A stretch of DNA of 64,000 nucleotides from Lysobacter stagni (GCF_030053425.1 NZ_JASGBI010000001.1:938001-1002000), one strand, 5' to 3'; positions 27,188 through 43,322 are shown, counted from the first letter of the stretch. The notes: generated by a model not told the origin, from the sequence alone. Numbers and translations: made by a program.

Positions 27188-28377
27188 TCCCCCGCAAAGC
27201 ATTGGCCCGGTCCGGTACCGGGATCCCTTACCTGGCGCTCGCGACGAGCCTGGTGGTGGCTTTCGCCATCAGCGCATGCAGCAGCCAGGCCGAGCCGGGC
27301 ACCGGCATGCCGCCGCCGCCCGAAGTCAGCGTCGCGCAGGTGCTCAGCAAGGACGTCAACCGCTGGGATGAGTTCACCGGTCGCGTCAGTGCGATCGAAA
27401 CGGTCGAGCTGCGTCCGCGCGTGTCCGGCTATGTGCAGGACGTCGCGTACCAGGAAGGTGAGGAAGTGAAGAAGGGCGACCTGCTCTTCGTCATCGACCC
27501 GCGTCCCTACCGCGCGCACCTCGCGCAGGCCGAAGCCGACCTGGAACGCGCCCGTGCCGAGGCCCGCCTCGCGCAGATGCAGGACAAGCGAGCGGAAACG
27601 CTGGTCGAAGCCAAGGCGATCTCGCGCGAGGAGTTCGAAACGCGTCGCGCCGCGAGCACGCAGGGCAACGCCGCCGTGCGCGCCGCCGAAGCCGCGCTCG
27701 ACAACGCGCGTCTGGACCTGCAGTTCACCCAGGTGCGCTCGCCGATCAACGGCCGCGCCGGCCGCGCGATGGTCACCGAAGGCAACCTCGCTTCGGCCGA
27801 CACCACGCTGCTGACCACCGTCGTCTCGCAGGATCCGGTGTTCGTCTACTTCGAGAGCGACGAGCAGAGCTTCCTGCGTTACCAGGAACTGGCCCGCAAG
27901 GGCGAGCGCGCCGAGACGAAGAATCCGGTGCGCGTGGGCCTGGCCAGCGAGCAGGGCTATCCGCATGAGGGCACGGTCGATTTCGTCGACAACCAGGTCG
28001 ATGCCAGCACCGGCACCATCCGTGCGCGCGCCGTGCTGCGCAACCCGGACCGCATCTTCACCCCGGGCCTGTATGCCCGTGTGCAGCTGGAAGGCAGCGG
28101 CCGCTTCAAGGCGATGCTGATCGACGACAAGGCCGTGCTGACCGACCAGGACCGCAAGTACGTGTACGTGCTGGGTCCGAAGAACGCCGCGACCCGCAAG
28201 GACGTGGTGCTGGGTCCGGTCGTCGACGGACTGCGCGTGGTGAACTCCGGCCTGGCCGCCAACGACAAGGTGATCGTCCATGGCGTGCAGAAGGTGTTCT
28301 TCCCGGGCATGCCGGTGGCACCGAAGGTGATCGCGATGGGTGCACCGGCGCCCTCGCCGCAGGTGGCGATGAAGTAA
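27184..28377 (+). CDS. RND efflux periplasmic adaptor (MexE/AcrA-like) lipoprotein
   Basis: 397 residues. The leader LVVAFAISACSSQ has a lipobox, so it is anchored to the inner membrane by lipid. The adaptor domains are visible in order: lipoyl half-motifs (VELRPRVSGYVQDVAYQEGEEVKKGD), an alpha-helical hairpin (about 115-190), the second lipoyl half (LQFTQVRSPINGRAGRAMVTEG) and beta-barrel and membrane-proximal parts (VDFVDNQVDASTGTIRARAV). It links the RND pump to the outer-membrane channel. Start overlaps the SDR stop. Confidence 0.93.
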   Translation: MIPRKALARSGTGIPYLALATSLVVAFAISACSSQAEPGTGMPPPPEVSVAQVLSKDVNRWDEFTGRVSAIETVELRPRVSGYVQDVAYQEGEEVKKGDLLFVIDPRPYRAHLAQAEADLERARAEARLAQMQDKRAETLVEAKAISREEFETRRAASTQGNAAVRAAEAALDNARLDLQFTQVRSPINGRAGRAMVTEGNLASADTTLLTTVVSQDPVFVYFESDEQSFLRYQELARKGERAETKNPVRVGLASEQGYPHEGTVDFVDNQVDASTGTIRARAVLRNPDRIFTPGLYARVQLEGSGRFKAMLIDDKAVLTDQDRKYVYVLGPKNAATRKDVVLGPVVDGLRVVNSGLAANDKVIVHGVQKVFFPGMPVAPKVIAMGAPAPSPQVAMK

Positions 28378-28386
28378 GCGATGTCT

Positions 28387-28510
28387 CCCTCCCCTGCGTG
28401 CAGGGGAGGGTTGGGGAGGGGTGGCGCGGCGGGGGTGGGTGGGGGGGGGGGCGCGCGCCTGCGGCGCGCTTCCTGCCCCCTCCTAACCTCCCCCTGCCAG
28501 CAGGGGGAGG
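28387..28510. repeat. paired palindromes with G11 tract between RND adaptor and pump genes
   Basis: Two hairpins flank a low-complexity core. Left arm CCCTCCCCTGC/GCAGGGGAGGG (28387-28410), right arm CCTCCCCCTG-CCAG-CAGGGGGAGG (28487-28510). The inner flanks (near 28409-28421 and 28477-28488) are also imperfectly complementary, so the whole may fold as a cloverleaf. Between them lies a run of 11 G (28441-28451). It resembles the CCCTCTCCC repeat family seen elsewhere in this window. Confidence 0.8.
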
Positions 28511-28588
28511 AACCAGAAATCAAAGCAGGCGATGCCTTACCGCATCGCCCTGGACCGTTGCGGCTTCGTGCCGCACAAGGAACCCCAC

Positions 28589-31500
28589 ATGGACTTTTCA
28601 AAGTTCTTCATCGACCGGCCGATCTTCGCCGCGGTGCTGTCGATCGTGATCTTCGCCGCCGGCCTGATCTCGATCCCGCTGCTGCCGATCGGCGAATACC
28701 CCGAGGTGGTGCCGCCGTCGGTGGTCGTGCGCACCGTGTATCCCGGCGCGAACCCCAAGGTCATCGCCGAGACCGTCGCCACGCCGCTGGAGGAATCCAT
28801 CCGCGGCGTGGAAGGCCTGATGTACATGAAGTCGGTCGCCAGCTCCGACGGCGTGCTGTCCACCACGGTGACGTTCCAGCCCGAGGTGGACGCCGACGAA
28901 GCGACCGTGCGCGTGCAGAACCGCGTCAGCCAGGCGCTGGCGCGCCTGCCCGAGGACGTGCGCCGGCAGGGCGTGACCACGCAGAAGCAGTCGCCTGTGT
29001 TCCTGATGGTGGTGCACCTGACCTCGCCCGACGGCAAGTACGACACGCTCTACCTGCGCAACTACCTGCGCCTGCACATCAAGGACCAGCTGGCCAGCAT
29101 TCCCGGCGTCGGCGACGCGCAGGCGTTCGGCGGTGGCGACTACGCCATGCGCATCTGGCTGGATCCGGACAAGATCTCCGCGCGCGGCATGACCGCCGGT
29201 GATGTGCTGCGCGCCGTGCGCGAGCAGAACATCCAGGTGTCCGCCGGCCAGCTCGGCGCCGAGCCGATGCCCAACGGCAGCGACTTCCTCACGCTGATCA
29301 ACGCGCGTGGCCGTCTGGAAACGCCGCAGGAGTTCGGCAACATCGTGCTCAAGGGCGGGCAGAGCGGTGAAGTGGTGCGCCTGTCCGACGTGGCACGCAT
29401 CGAACTGGCCGCCGGCGACTACACCATGCGCGCGCGCCTGGACGGCCAGAACGCCGCGGCGATCGGCATCTTCCAGGCGCCGGGCGCCAACGCACTGCAG
29501 ATCCGCGACGAAGTCATCCGCCGCATGGACGAGGCCGCCAAGCGCTTCCCGCCGGGCATCGAGTACAAGTCGATCTACGACACCACCATCTTCGTGCGCG
29601 ACTCGATCAAGTCGGTCGTGACCACGCTGCTGGAAGCCACGCTGCTGGTGGTGCTGGTGGTGATCCTGTTCCTGCAGACCTGGCGCGCGTCGATCATTCC
29701 GCTGATCGCGGTGCCGGTGTCGGTGGTGGGTACCTTCGCCGCGCTGCACCTGCTTGGGTTCTCGATCAACACGCTGACATTGTTTGGACTGGTGCTGGCC
29801 ATCGGCATCGTGGTGGACGACGCCATCGTCGTTGTTGAGAACGTCGAGCGGCACATCGAGGACGGCGCCACGCCGCTGGAAGCGGCGCACCTGGCGATGA
29901 AGGAAGTCTCCGGCCCGATCATCGCCATCGCGCTGGTGCTGTGCGCGGTGTTCGTGCCGATGGCATTCCTGTCGGGCGTGACCGGCCAGTTCTACAAGCA
30001 GTTCGCAGTGACCATCGCCATCTCGACGGTGATCTCGGCCATCAACTCGCTGACGCTGTCGCCGGCGCTGGCCGCGCGCCTGCTCAAGCCGCACGGTGCG
30101 CCCAAGGATGGCCTCACCCGTCTGATCGACGGTGCGTTCGGTTGGGTCTTCCGTCCGTTCAACCGCTTCTTCGGCACCGCCGCGCAGCGTTACCAGAACA
30201 GCGTGGGCAAGGTGCTGGGCCGTCGCGGCGCGGTGTTCGTGGTGTATGCCGGCCTGCTGCTGGCCACCGGCCTGATGTTCCAGCTCGTGCCGCGCGGCTT
30301 CGTGCCGGTGCAGGACAAGAGCTACCTCATCGCCGGCATCAAGATGCCGGAAGGCTCGTCCATCGAACGCACCGACGCGGCGCTGAAGAAGATCGGCCAG
30401 ATCGCCATGTCCATCGAGGGCGTGCAGAACGACGTCGCCTTCCCGGGCCTGAATCCGCTGCAGTTCAGCAACACGCCCAACTACGGCGTCAGCTTCATCA
30501 ACCTCAAGCCCTTCGGCCAGCGTTCGCGCAGCGCCGAGGAAATCAACGCCGAGCTCAGCGCCAAGATTTCCGGCATCCAGGAAGGCTTCGCGTTCTCGCT
30601 GCAGCCGCCGCCGATCCAGGGCCTGGGCAACGGTTCGGGCTACTCGCTGTACATCGAGGACCGCGGCAACCTGGGCTACGGCGCGCTGCAGAGCGCGGTG
30701 CAGGCCTTCCAGGGCGCCGGTGCACAGACGCCGGGACTGGGCTTCCCCAACTCCAGCTACCAGGCCAACGTGCCGCAGCTGGACGCCGAAGTCGACCGCG
30801 TGAAGGCGAAGGCGCAGGGCGTGCCGCTGACGGAGCTGTTCGACACGCTGCAGACCTATCTGGGTTCGGCGTACGTCAACGACTTCAACCTGTTCGGCCG
30901 TACCTGGCAGGTCGTGGCGCAGGCCGACGGCCCGTTCCGCGACAGCGTCGAGGACATCGCCAACCTGCGCACCCGCAACGACCGCGGCGAGATGGTGCCG
31001 ATCGGCTCGATGGTGAAGGTGACCGAAACCTTCGGCCCCGATCCGGTGATCCGTTACAACGGCCATCCGGCCGCCGACATCCTCGGCGAGGCGGACCCGA
31101 CGCAGCTGTCGTCCGCGCAGGCGATGGAGAAGCTGGAAGCACTGGCGCAGCAGGTGCTGCCCAACGGCATGGACATCGAGTGGACGGACCTGAGCTACCA
31201 GCAGGCCACGCAGGGCAAGGCGGCGCTGATCATCTTCCCGCTGGCCGTGCTGCTCGCCTTCCTGGTGCTGGCCGCGCTGTACGAAAGCTGGACGCTGCCG
31301 CTGGCGGTGATCCTGATCGTGCCGATGTGCATGCTCTCCGCATTGCTCGGCGTGTACATGACCGGTGACAACAACGTGTTCGTGCAGGTGGGCCTGGTGG
31401 TGCTGATGGGCCTGGCGTGCAAGAACGCGATCCTGATCGTCGAGTTCGCCCGCGAGCTGGAAATGCAGGGCAAGGGCATCGTCGAAGCCGCCCTGGAAGC

Positions 31501-31765
31501 CTGCCGCCTGCGTCTTCGCCCGATCGTGATGACGTCCATCGCGTTCATCGCCGGCACCGTGCCGCTGGTGCTCTCGCACGGCGCAGGCGCCGAAGTCCGC
31601 CAGGCCACGGGCATCACCGTGTTCTCCGGAATGATCGGCGTGACGCTGTTCGGTCTGTTCCTGACGCCGGTGTTCTACGTCGCGCTGCGCAAGCTGGCCA
31701 ACCGCCCGCTGGTCAACCACGGCAAGGCGACCGTGCACGCCGCACACGCCACGACCGAAGCCTGA
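28589..31765 (+). CDS. RND efflux pump inner-membrane transporter (MexF/AcrB-type, HAE1)
   Basis: 1058 residues, the usual HAE1 size. It starts MDFSKFFIDRPIFAAVLSI with the first helix, and has the large periplasmic loops and twelve helices expected. The transmembrane proton-relay segment GIVVDDAIVVVENVERHIEDG in helix 4 carries the paired Asp. The second half has GLVVLMGLACKNAILIVEFARE, the usual helix 10 Lys. It exports hydrophobic compounds using the proton gradient. ATG 28589 was chosen over an upstream frame because the family begins there. Together with its adaptor it most resembles MexEF-type pumps; substrate is not readable. Confidence 0.95.
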   Translation: MDFSKFFIDRPIFAAVLSIVIFAAGLISIPLLPIGEYPEVVPPSVVVRTVYPGANPKVIAETVATPLEESIRGVEGLMYMKSVASSDGVLSTTVTFQPEVDADEATVRVQNRVSQALARLPEDVRRQGVTTQKQSPVFLMVVHLTSPDGKYDTLYLRNYLRLHIKDQLASIPGVGDAQAFGGGDYAMRIWLDPDKISARGMTAGDVLRAVREQNIQVSAGQLGAEPMPNGSDFLTLINARGRLETPQEFGNIVLKGGQSGEVVRLSDVARIELAAGDYTMRARLDGQNAAAIGIFQAPGANALQIRDEVIRRMDEAAKRFPPGIEYKSIYDTTIFVRDSIKSVVTTLLEATLLVVLVVILFLQTWRASIIPLIAVPVSVVGTFAALHLLGFSINTLTLFGLVLAIGIVVDDAIVVVENVERHIEDGATPLEAAHLAMKEVSGPIIAIALVLCAVFVPMAFLSGVTGQFYKQFAVTIAISTVISAINSLTLSPALAARLLKPHGAPKDGLTRLIDGAFGWVFRPFNRFFGTAAQRYQNSVGKVLGRRGAVFVVYAGLLLATGLMFQLVPRGFVPVQDKSYLIAGIKMPEGSSIERTDAALKKIGQIAMSIEGVQNDVAFPGLNPLQFSNTPNYGVSFINLKPFGQRSRSAEEINAELSAKISGIQEGFAFSLQPPPIQGLGNGSGYSLYIEDRGNLGYGALQSAVQAFQGAGAQTPGLGFPNSSYQANVPQLDAEVDRVKAKAQGVPLTELFDTLQTYLGSAYVNDFNLFGRTWQVVAQADGPFRDSVEDIANLRTRNDRGEMVPIGSMVKVTETFGPDPVIRYNGHPAADILGEADPTQLSSAQAMEKLEALAQQVLPNGMDIEWTDLSYQQATQGKAALIIFPLAVLLAFLVLAALYESWTLPLAVILIVPMCMLSALLGVYMTGDNNVFVQVGLVVLMGLACKNAILIVEFARELEMQGKGIVEAALEACRLRLRPIVMTSIAFIAGTVPLVLSHGAGAEVRQATGITVFSGMIGVTLFGLFLTPVFYVALRKLANRPLVNHGKATVHAAHATTEA

Positions 31766-31855
31766 TCCCAACCGCCGATCCGGTCCGTTCCCCCGCGGAC
31801 CGGATCGGCACTGAAATCTCCGCGCAGTCCGCTGCGCTCCCCCACAGGAGTTCCC

Positions 31856-32604
<749 letters not shown>

Positions 32605-32611
<7 letters not shown>

Positions 32612-34107
32612 TCCGTGCCCTTACCCTTGGCGTCGCCGCGGCCCTGCTGGCCGCGTGCGCCGTCGGGCCCGACTACGTGCGCCCAACCATCGCGACGCCC
32701 GACGAGTTCGCGCGCGCCAGCGATGCGCAGGCGGTGGACATCGCCACCGGCGTGGAAGCGGCACAGGCCGCCGCGCCGACCGATGCACCCACGCAGGCGC
32801 CCACGCCACAGGCCGATGCCGAGTTCTGGCGCAGCTTCAACGACCCGCTGCTGACGCGACTGGTCGAGGATGCGCTGTCGGCCAACCACGATCTGCGCAT
32901 CGCGCTGTCGCATTACGACCGCGCCAATGCGTTGCTGCGCAACGCAAAGCTCGACCGTTTCCCGACGGTCACGGCCAGCGCGACCGCGAGCGATTCGCGC
33001 GCCAGTGCCGACCAGGCTCCGGGTGTGGCACGTCGCGATCGCGACGGCGAAAGCTACAGCGTGCAGGCCGACGTGAGCTGGGAACTGGACCTGTTCGGCC
33101 GCGTGCGCCGCAACGTGGAATCGCAGCGTGCCGAAGCCTGGGCCACGGCGTCCGACCTGGATGCGCTGCAGGTGGCCATCGTCGGCGAGGTCGCGCGCAG
33201 CTATGTCGAACTGCGCGGCTTGCAGGAACGCCTGCGCGTGGCGCGCGACAACGCCGAGAACCAGCGTGAGACCCTGCGCCTGGTGCAGGCGCGCTTCGAT
33301 GCCGGTCGCGGCACCGAGTTCGATACCTCGCGTGCACGTGCGCAGCTGGAGTCCACGCAGGCACGCGTGCCGGCGCTGGAGGCGCAGGTCGCGGTGACCA
33401 TGCATCGCCTCGCGGTGCTGACCGGACAGACGCCCGACGCGCTGATCGCCGAGCTCACGCCGCAGAAGGCGCTGCCCGCGCTGCCGTCGCGACTGGATCC
33501 GGGTTCGCCGGGCGAACTGCTGCGTCATCGTCCGGACGTCATTGCCGCCGAACACCGGTTGCACGCGGCCACCGCGCGGATAGGAGTAGCCACCGCCGAC
33601 CTGTTCCCGCGATTCACGCTGGGTGGGCTGATCGGCAGTCAGGCCGTGGATGCCAGCGCACTGTTCGAACGCGACAGCGAAACGCGGTTGGCCTTCCTCG
33701 GCATCGACTGGTCGTTCCTCGACATCGGCCGGGTGCGTGCCCGCATGGCCGCAGCGAACGCCGACGCCGAAGGCGAGCTCGCGCGCTATCAGCAATCCGT
33801 GCTGCTCGCGCTGGAAGACACCGAGAACGCGTTGATCCGCTATGGGCGGGCACGCGTCGAGGACCAGCACCTGGAGCAGGCCGCGCTGGACAGCGCCACC
33901 GCCGCGCGCCTTGCCCGCGTGCGTTACGACGCCGGCGCGGTGGACCTGTTCGAAGTGCTGGATGCCGAGCGCAACCAGCTCATCGCGCAGGAAGCCTTCG
34001 CCGATGGCCGCACGCGCAGCGCCAGTTCCGCCGTCGCCCTGTACAAGGCGCTGGCCGGCGGCTGGCCGACGCGCGTACCGGTGCGCGAGGACGTCGCTTC
34101 GCGCTGA
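32605..34107 (+). CDS. outer-membrane efflux channel (OprM/NodT family) lipoprotein
   Basis: 500 residues. Leader ALTLGVAAALLAACAVGPDY has a lipobox followed by the family's GPDYVRP. Two OEP repeats are visible, each with long helices and beta strands (around 105-290 and 310-490; e.g. SWELDLFGRVRRNVESQRAE and DLFEVLDAERNQL). It forms the trimeric TolC-like exit duct for the MexEF-like pump. The length and the proline-rich insert after residue 50 (APTDAPTQAPTPQADAEF) are within family range. Confidence 0.95.
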
Positions 34108-34212
34108 CGCAACGCTCCCCCACCGACGCCGGCGACGACACGCGACTCCCCTCCCTCACGTGTGCCGTCGCCGGCAGTCGGTCCTCTCGTGATGGCTGCC
34201 TGCGCAGCCTTT

Positions 34213-34251
34213 GGTGCCGCCCGGACCATCCCGCCGGTCGGCACCTTTTTT
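34213..34251 (+). terminator. intrinsic terminator after the efflux operon
   Basis: GGTGCCG (34213-34219) pairs with CGGCACC (34239-34245); inside, CCGG pairs with CCGG across one C/T mismatch. TTTTTT follows directly. It lies about 105 bases after the outer-membrane channel gene. An additional 10-bp stem GCCGGCGACG/CGTCGCCGGC is at 34128-34175. A CCACCCGG/CCGGGTGG hairpin (34252-34269) follows immediately, between the T-run and folE. Confidence 0.88.
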
Positions 34252-34305
34252 CCACCCGGGGCCGGGTGGAGTAGCATTCCCGTCCCCCACAGGAGGCCTC
34301 GCGCC

Positions 34306-34896
34306 ATGGCCCACGACGACAAGCCCACCCGCGACCAGGCCGAAGCCGCCGTGCGCACGCTGCTGCGCTGGGCCGGCGACGACCCGAAGCGCGAAGGCCT
34401 GCTCGACACGCCCAAGCGCGTGGCCAAGGCCTACCAGGACTGGTTCAGCGGCTACGCCGAAGACCCGGCCGACTACCTCAAGCGCACCTTCGAGGAAGTC
34501 GAGGGCTACGACGAAATGATCGTGCTGCGCGACATCGAGTTCGAAAGCCATTGCGAACACCACATGGCGCCGATCATCGGCAAGGCGCACGTGGGCTACC
34601 TGCCCGACGGCAAGGTGGTTGGCATCAGCAAGCTCGCGCGCGTGGTGGAAACCTATGCACGCCGGTTGCAGGTGCAGGAGAAGATGACCGCGCAGATCGC
34701 GCAGGTGATCCAGGACGTGCTGCAGCCGCGCGGCGTGGGCGTGGTGATCGAAGGCTCGCACGAGTGCATGACCACGCGCGGCGTGCACAAGCGCGGCGTG
34801 AGCATGATCACCTCGAAGATGCTCGGCAGCTTCCGCGAGGACGCGCGTACGCGTGCGGAGTTCCTGCAGTTCATCGATGTGGGGCCGGGGCGCTGA
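34306..34896 (+). CDS. folE: GTP cyclohydrolase I
   Basis: 196 residues. It converts GTP to 7,8-dihydroneopterin triphosphate, the first step of folate synthesis. Zinc ligands are visible: C83 and H86 in [10 protein letters not shown], and the third Cys in [11 protein letters not shown]. Also [16 protein letters not shown] near the start and [22 protein letters not shown]. It is a homodecamer in other bacteria. ATG at 34306 has a perfect AGGAGG at 34291-34296. It stands alone, after the efflux terminator. Confidence 0.96.
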   Translation: MAHDDKPTRDQAEAAVRTLLRWAGDDPKREGLLDTPKRVAKAYQDWFSGYAEDPADYLKRTFEEVEGYDEMIVLRDIEFESHCEHHMAPIIGKAHVGYLPDGKVVGISKLARVVETYARRLQVQEKMTAQIAQVIQDVLQPRGVGVVIEGSHECMTTRGVHKRGVSMITSKMLGSFREDARTRAEFLQFIDVGPGR

Positions 34897-34918
34897 GACG
34901 ACTCGCACCCCTCTCCCC

Positions 34919-35044
34919 GGTCGCCGTTGGCGACCGACCCTCTCCCGCAAGGGGAGAGGGTAAGCCAGCCAGTGCGCCGCGTCGGGGCCATCCTCCCTCT
35001 CCCCTTGTGGGAGAGGGACAGGCGCAAAGCGCCAGGGAGAGGGG
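34919..35044. repeat. cluster of CCCTCTCCC-type palindromes downstream of folE
   Basis: Contains GGTCGCC/GGCGACC (34919-34935), CCCTCTCCC/GGGAGAGGG (34938-34960), a second CCCTCTCCC/GGGAGAGGG (34995-35017) and GGCGC-AAA-GCGCC (35021-35033). These are REP-like hairpins of the same family as those at 35402-35550 and 43300-43322. They flank the DUF559 gene on its 3' side. Confidence 0.82.
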
Positions 35045-35386
35045 TTACCGCTCGTGAAGAGCGAAGCAGATGGCGTCCAGCACCAGTGAAGTCTTCAGTA
35101 GCACCTCGTCGTTCCAGAACCGCAGCACCATGAAGCCCTGCGTCGCCAACCACCTCGTGCGGCGCTCGTCATAAGCGACGGCGTCACCATGTTGTCCGCC
35201 ATCCACCTCGATCACCACGCGACTGGCGAAGCAGACGAAATCAGCGATGAAAGGTTCGAGCGGTTGCTGCCGCTTGAACTTGAAGCCGGCAAAGCGGTGC
35301 GCGCGCAGTTGGCGCCACAACAGCGCTTCCGCGTCGGTGGCCATGTGGCGCATGCGCTTGGCACGCGGTAGCAGACGTTGATACAT
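35045..35386 (-). CDS. DUF559 endonuclease-domain protein
   Basis: 113 residues. The DUF559 pattern is clear: MATDAEALLWRQLRAHRFAG, FKFKRQQPLEPFIADFVCF, VIEVDGGQHGD and FMVLRFWNDEVL. The D/E residues resemble the Vsr/PD-(D/E)XK nuclease core (IADF ... IEVDGGQH). Activity is not proved for most of the family. It is alone, with repeat hairpins on both sides; it may be part of, or hitchhiking with, those repeats. Confidence 0.88.
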   Translation of the reverse strand: MYQRLLPRAKRMRHMATDAEALLWRQLRAHRFAGFKFKRQQPLEPFIADFVCFASRVVIEVDGGQHGDAVAYDERRTRWLATQGFMVLRFWNDEVLLKTSLVLDAICFALHER

Positions 35387-35394
35387 CGGCCCCC

Positions 35395-35550
35395 CTCTCC
35401 CGACGCGCTTCGCGCGTCGACCTCTCCCGCAAGGGGAGAGGTGGAAAGTAAGGGCGCCTGAGGGACCGACGCCGTAGGTCGAGGCCTCGTCCGTGCTCGG
35501 GATTCTTCTCTCTTCCCTTGCGGGAGAGAGACAGGCCGCCGAAGGCGGCC
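35395..35550. repeat. cluster of CCCTCTCCC-type palindromes between DUF559 and gltD
   Basis: Contains GACGCGC-TTC-GCGCGTC (35402-35418), ACCTCTCCC/GGGAGAGGT (35420-35442), an imperfect CTCTCTTCCC/GGGAGAGAG (about 35508-35530) and GGCCGCC-GAA-GGCGGCC (35534-35550). Same family as the folE-side cluster. The gap holds no gene. It sits between gltD and the DUF559 gene. Confidence 0.82.
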
Positions 35551-35569
35551 AGAGAGAGGGCCTGGGCGA

Positions 35570-41526
<5,957 letters not shown>

Positions 41527-41663
41527 CGTTACTCCGTCGCGGATTCACCGCTGGGTTGTCGTGCGCAAAGACAAAACGAACCTGGCTTTTCCAGGGATTT
41601 GCGGCGATGCCAAAGGCGGTCCGCTTGCGCGGTCCGGCCTGCCTCACCACCCTGGTTCAACCG

Positions 41664-41692
41664 AATAAATCACACTTTGTGCGCTGCGGCAA
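41664..41692 (-). promoter_or_regulatory. candidate gltBD promoter
   Basis: On the minus strand TTGCCG (41692-41687), a 17-base spacer and TTTATT (41669-41664) make a plausible sigma-70 promoter. It would give a leader of about 130 bases before gltB. The AT-rich stretch is unusual here, which favours it. This is pattern-based only. Confidence 0.35.
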
Positions 41693-41853
41693 TTTGCGAG
41701 CCAACGCGACGGCTCCGCGTCAAGTGCCATCATCCAAGTCATTGATGACATTGGGACATTCGTCCGACATTCGGGGGCGTTTGGTAACGATTGAAACCAT
41801 CGGCGTTTCCGATGCGCGGTGGCCACCTGGTTCGTCTCCAGCTGCCGCCTGTC

Positions 41854-41952
41854 GTCATCACCGCGAAGGCGGGAATCCATCCATCCAAGGCCTCACGGCT
41901 ACCGGAGGGCGTGACGCAGCCAACGCCGGATTCCCGCCTTCGCGGGAATGAC
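41854..41952. repeat. inverted pair of REP-like 25-mers upstream of gltB
   Basis: Two 25-base copies face each other (41854-41878 and 41928-41952), identical except for two bases near the outer end. Each contains the hairpin ATTCCCGC-GAAG-GCGGGAAT (the left copy has CA for TT at the edge). A third exact copy lies at 44749-44773. The remaining part of the 495-base gap 41527-42021 holds no gene; apart from this and the candidate promoter I see nothing in it. Confidence 0.88.
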
Positions 41953-42021
41953 GGCAATGAAGCAAAGCGTGTCGGCACGCGGCGCTAAACTTGCCGTCTC
42001 TTCGAACCTCCTCGGCCTTCC

Positions 42022-43293
42022 GTGACCGACACCGCTCCCGTCCCGGGCGCGCGCCGCCGCGCCGCGCTCGTCTTCATCTTCGTCACGATCCTGATCGACG
42101 TGCTGTCGTTCGGTCTGATCATTCCAGTGCTGCCGCACCTGATCGAACAGTTCGCCGGGGGCGACACCGCGCATGCGGCGTACTGGGTGGCGGCCTTCGG
42201 TTTCCTGTTCGCCGGCATCCAGTTCGTGACCTCGCCGATCCAGGGCGCGCTGTCGGACCGTTTCGGCCGGCGCCCGGTGATCCTGCTCTCCTGCCTGGGC
42301 CTGGGCCTGGACTTCGTGTTCATGGCGTTGGCGCCGTCGCTGGCGTGGCTGCTGGTGGGCCGCATCATCTCGGGCATCACCTCCGCCAGCTTCACCACGG
42401 CCAACGCGTACGTCGCCGACGTGACGCCGCCGGAGAAGCGTGCGAAGAGCTACGGCATGCTCGGCGCCGCGTTCGGCGTGGGCTTCATCATCGGTCCGCT
42501 GATCGGCGGCGCGCTGGGCGAAGTCGACCTGCGGTTGCCGTTCTGGTTCGCCGCCGGACTGGCGCTCGTGAACTTCTGCTATGGCTTGTTCGTGCTGCCC
42601 GAGTCGCTGCCGAAGGAACGCCGCAGTGCGCGCTTCGACTGGTCGCACGCCAACCCGGTGGGCTCGCTCGCGCTGCTCAAGCGCTATCCGCAGGTGTTCG
42701 GCCTGGCCGCCGTGGTGTTCATCGCCAACCTGGCGCACTACGTGTATCCCAGCGTCTTCGTGCTGTTCGCCGACTACCAGTACCAGTGGGGCCCGCGCGA
42801 GGTGAGCTACGTGCTGGCGATCGTCGGCGTGCTGAACGTGATCGTGCAGGCAGGGCTGGTGGGCAAGGTGGTGCATGCGATGGGCGAACGCCGCGCGCTG
42901 ATCCTTGGCCTGACGTGCGGCGCGATCGGCTTCGGCATCTACGGCTTCGCCGACGTTGGCTGGGTGTTCCTGATCGGCCTGCCGGTGTCGGCCATCTGGG
43001 GCCTGGCCGCACCGTCCACGCAGGCGCTGATCACGCGCCAGGTGGGACCGGAAGTGCAGGGCCGCATCCAGGGTGCGCTGATGAGCCTGGTGAGTCTGGC
43101 CGGCATCATCGGCCCGGTCCTGTTCGCCGGCAGCTTCGGCTACTTCATCGACGATGCCGCACCGGTGCACCTGCCGGGTGCGCCGTTCCTCATCGCCGGC
43201 GTTCTGCTGGCGGTGGCGGTGGGGATCGCCTGGCGCTACGCACGCGTACCGGCGGCGACGCCGGTGACCGCGGTGGAAGCCGAGGCGCAGTGA
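42022..43293 (+). CDS. MFS transporter of the TCR/Tet family
   Basis: 423 residues with twelve membrane helices. Helix 1 LVFIFVTILIDVLSFGLIIPVLP and the loop 2-3 motif GALSDRFGRRPVILLS are typical of TetA-like drug/proton antiporters, as is GRIISGITSASFTTANAYVADVTPPEKRAKSYGM. Substrate is unknown. The start is GTG at 42022; no strong ribosome site is visible, so a few residues are uncertain. The gene is separate from its neighbours and convergent with the barstar gene. Confidence 0.88.
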   Translation: MTDTAPVPGARRRAALVFIFVTILIDVLSFGLIIPVLPHLIEQFAGGDTAHAAYWVAAFGFLFAGIQFVTSPIQGALSDRFGRRPVILLSCLGLGLDFVFMALAPSLAWLLVGRIISGITSASFTTANAYVADVTPPEKRAKSYGMLGAAFGVGFIIGPLIGGALGEVDLRLPFWFAAGLALVNFCYGLFVLPESLPKERRSARFDWSHANPVGSLALLKRYPQVFGLAAVVFIANLAHYVYPSVFVLFADYQYQWGPREVSYVLAIVGVLNVIVQAGLVGKVVHAMGERRALILGLTCGAIGFGIYGFADVGWVFLIGLPVSAIWGLAAPSTQALITRQVGPEVQGRIQGALMSLVSLAGIIGPVLFAGSFGYFIDDAAPVHLPGAPFLIAGVLLAVAVGIAWRYARVPAATPVTAVEAEAQ

Positions 43294-43299
43294 CGAAAG

Positions 43300-43322
43300 C
43301 CCCTCTCCCGACGGGAGAGGGG
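43300..43322. repeat. CCCCTCTCCC palindrome, possible terminator
   Basis: CCCCTCTCCC (43300-43309) pairs with GGGAGAGGGG (43313-43322) around GAC, starting seven bases after the MFS stop. It is followed by GTTGGGGTGAGGGG. It is one of the window's CCCTCTCCC repeat family and lies between two convergent genes, so it may double as a transcript end. Confidence 0.8.

Noticed and set aside
28598-31771. Open frame of over 1000 codons on the minus strand across the RND pump gene
   Set aside because: It mirrors the pump gene, is His/Gln/Arg-rich and shows no domain. It arises from the G/C third-position bias of the real gene.
34249-34277. folE promoter built from TTTCCA and TAGCAT
   Set aside because: It would overlap the terminator T-run and a hairpin, and the -35 match is poor; position alone is not enough.
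41700-41740. Possible sigma-54 promoter for gltB (TGGCAC on the minus strand)
   Set aside because: The GG and GC elements are not at the required spacing; a sigma-70 pair nearby fits better.
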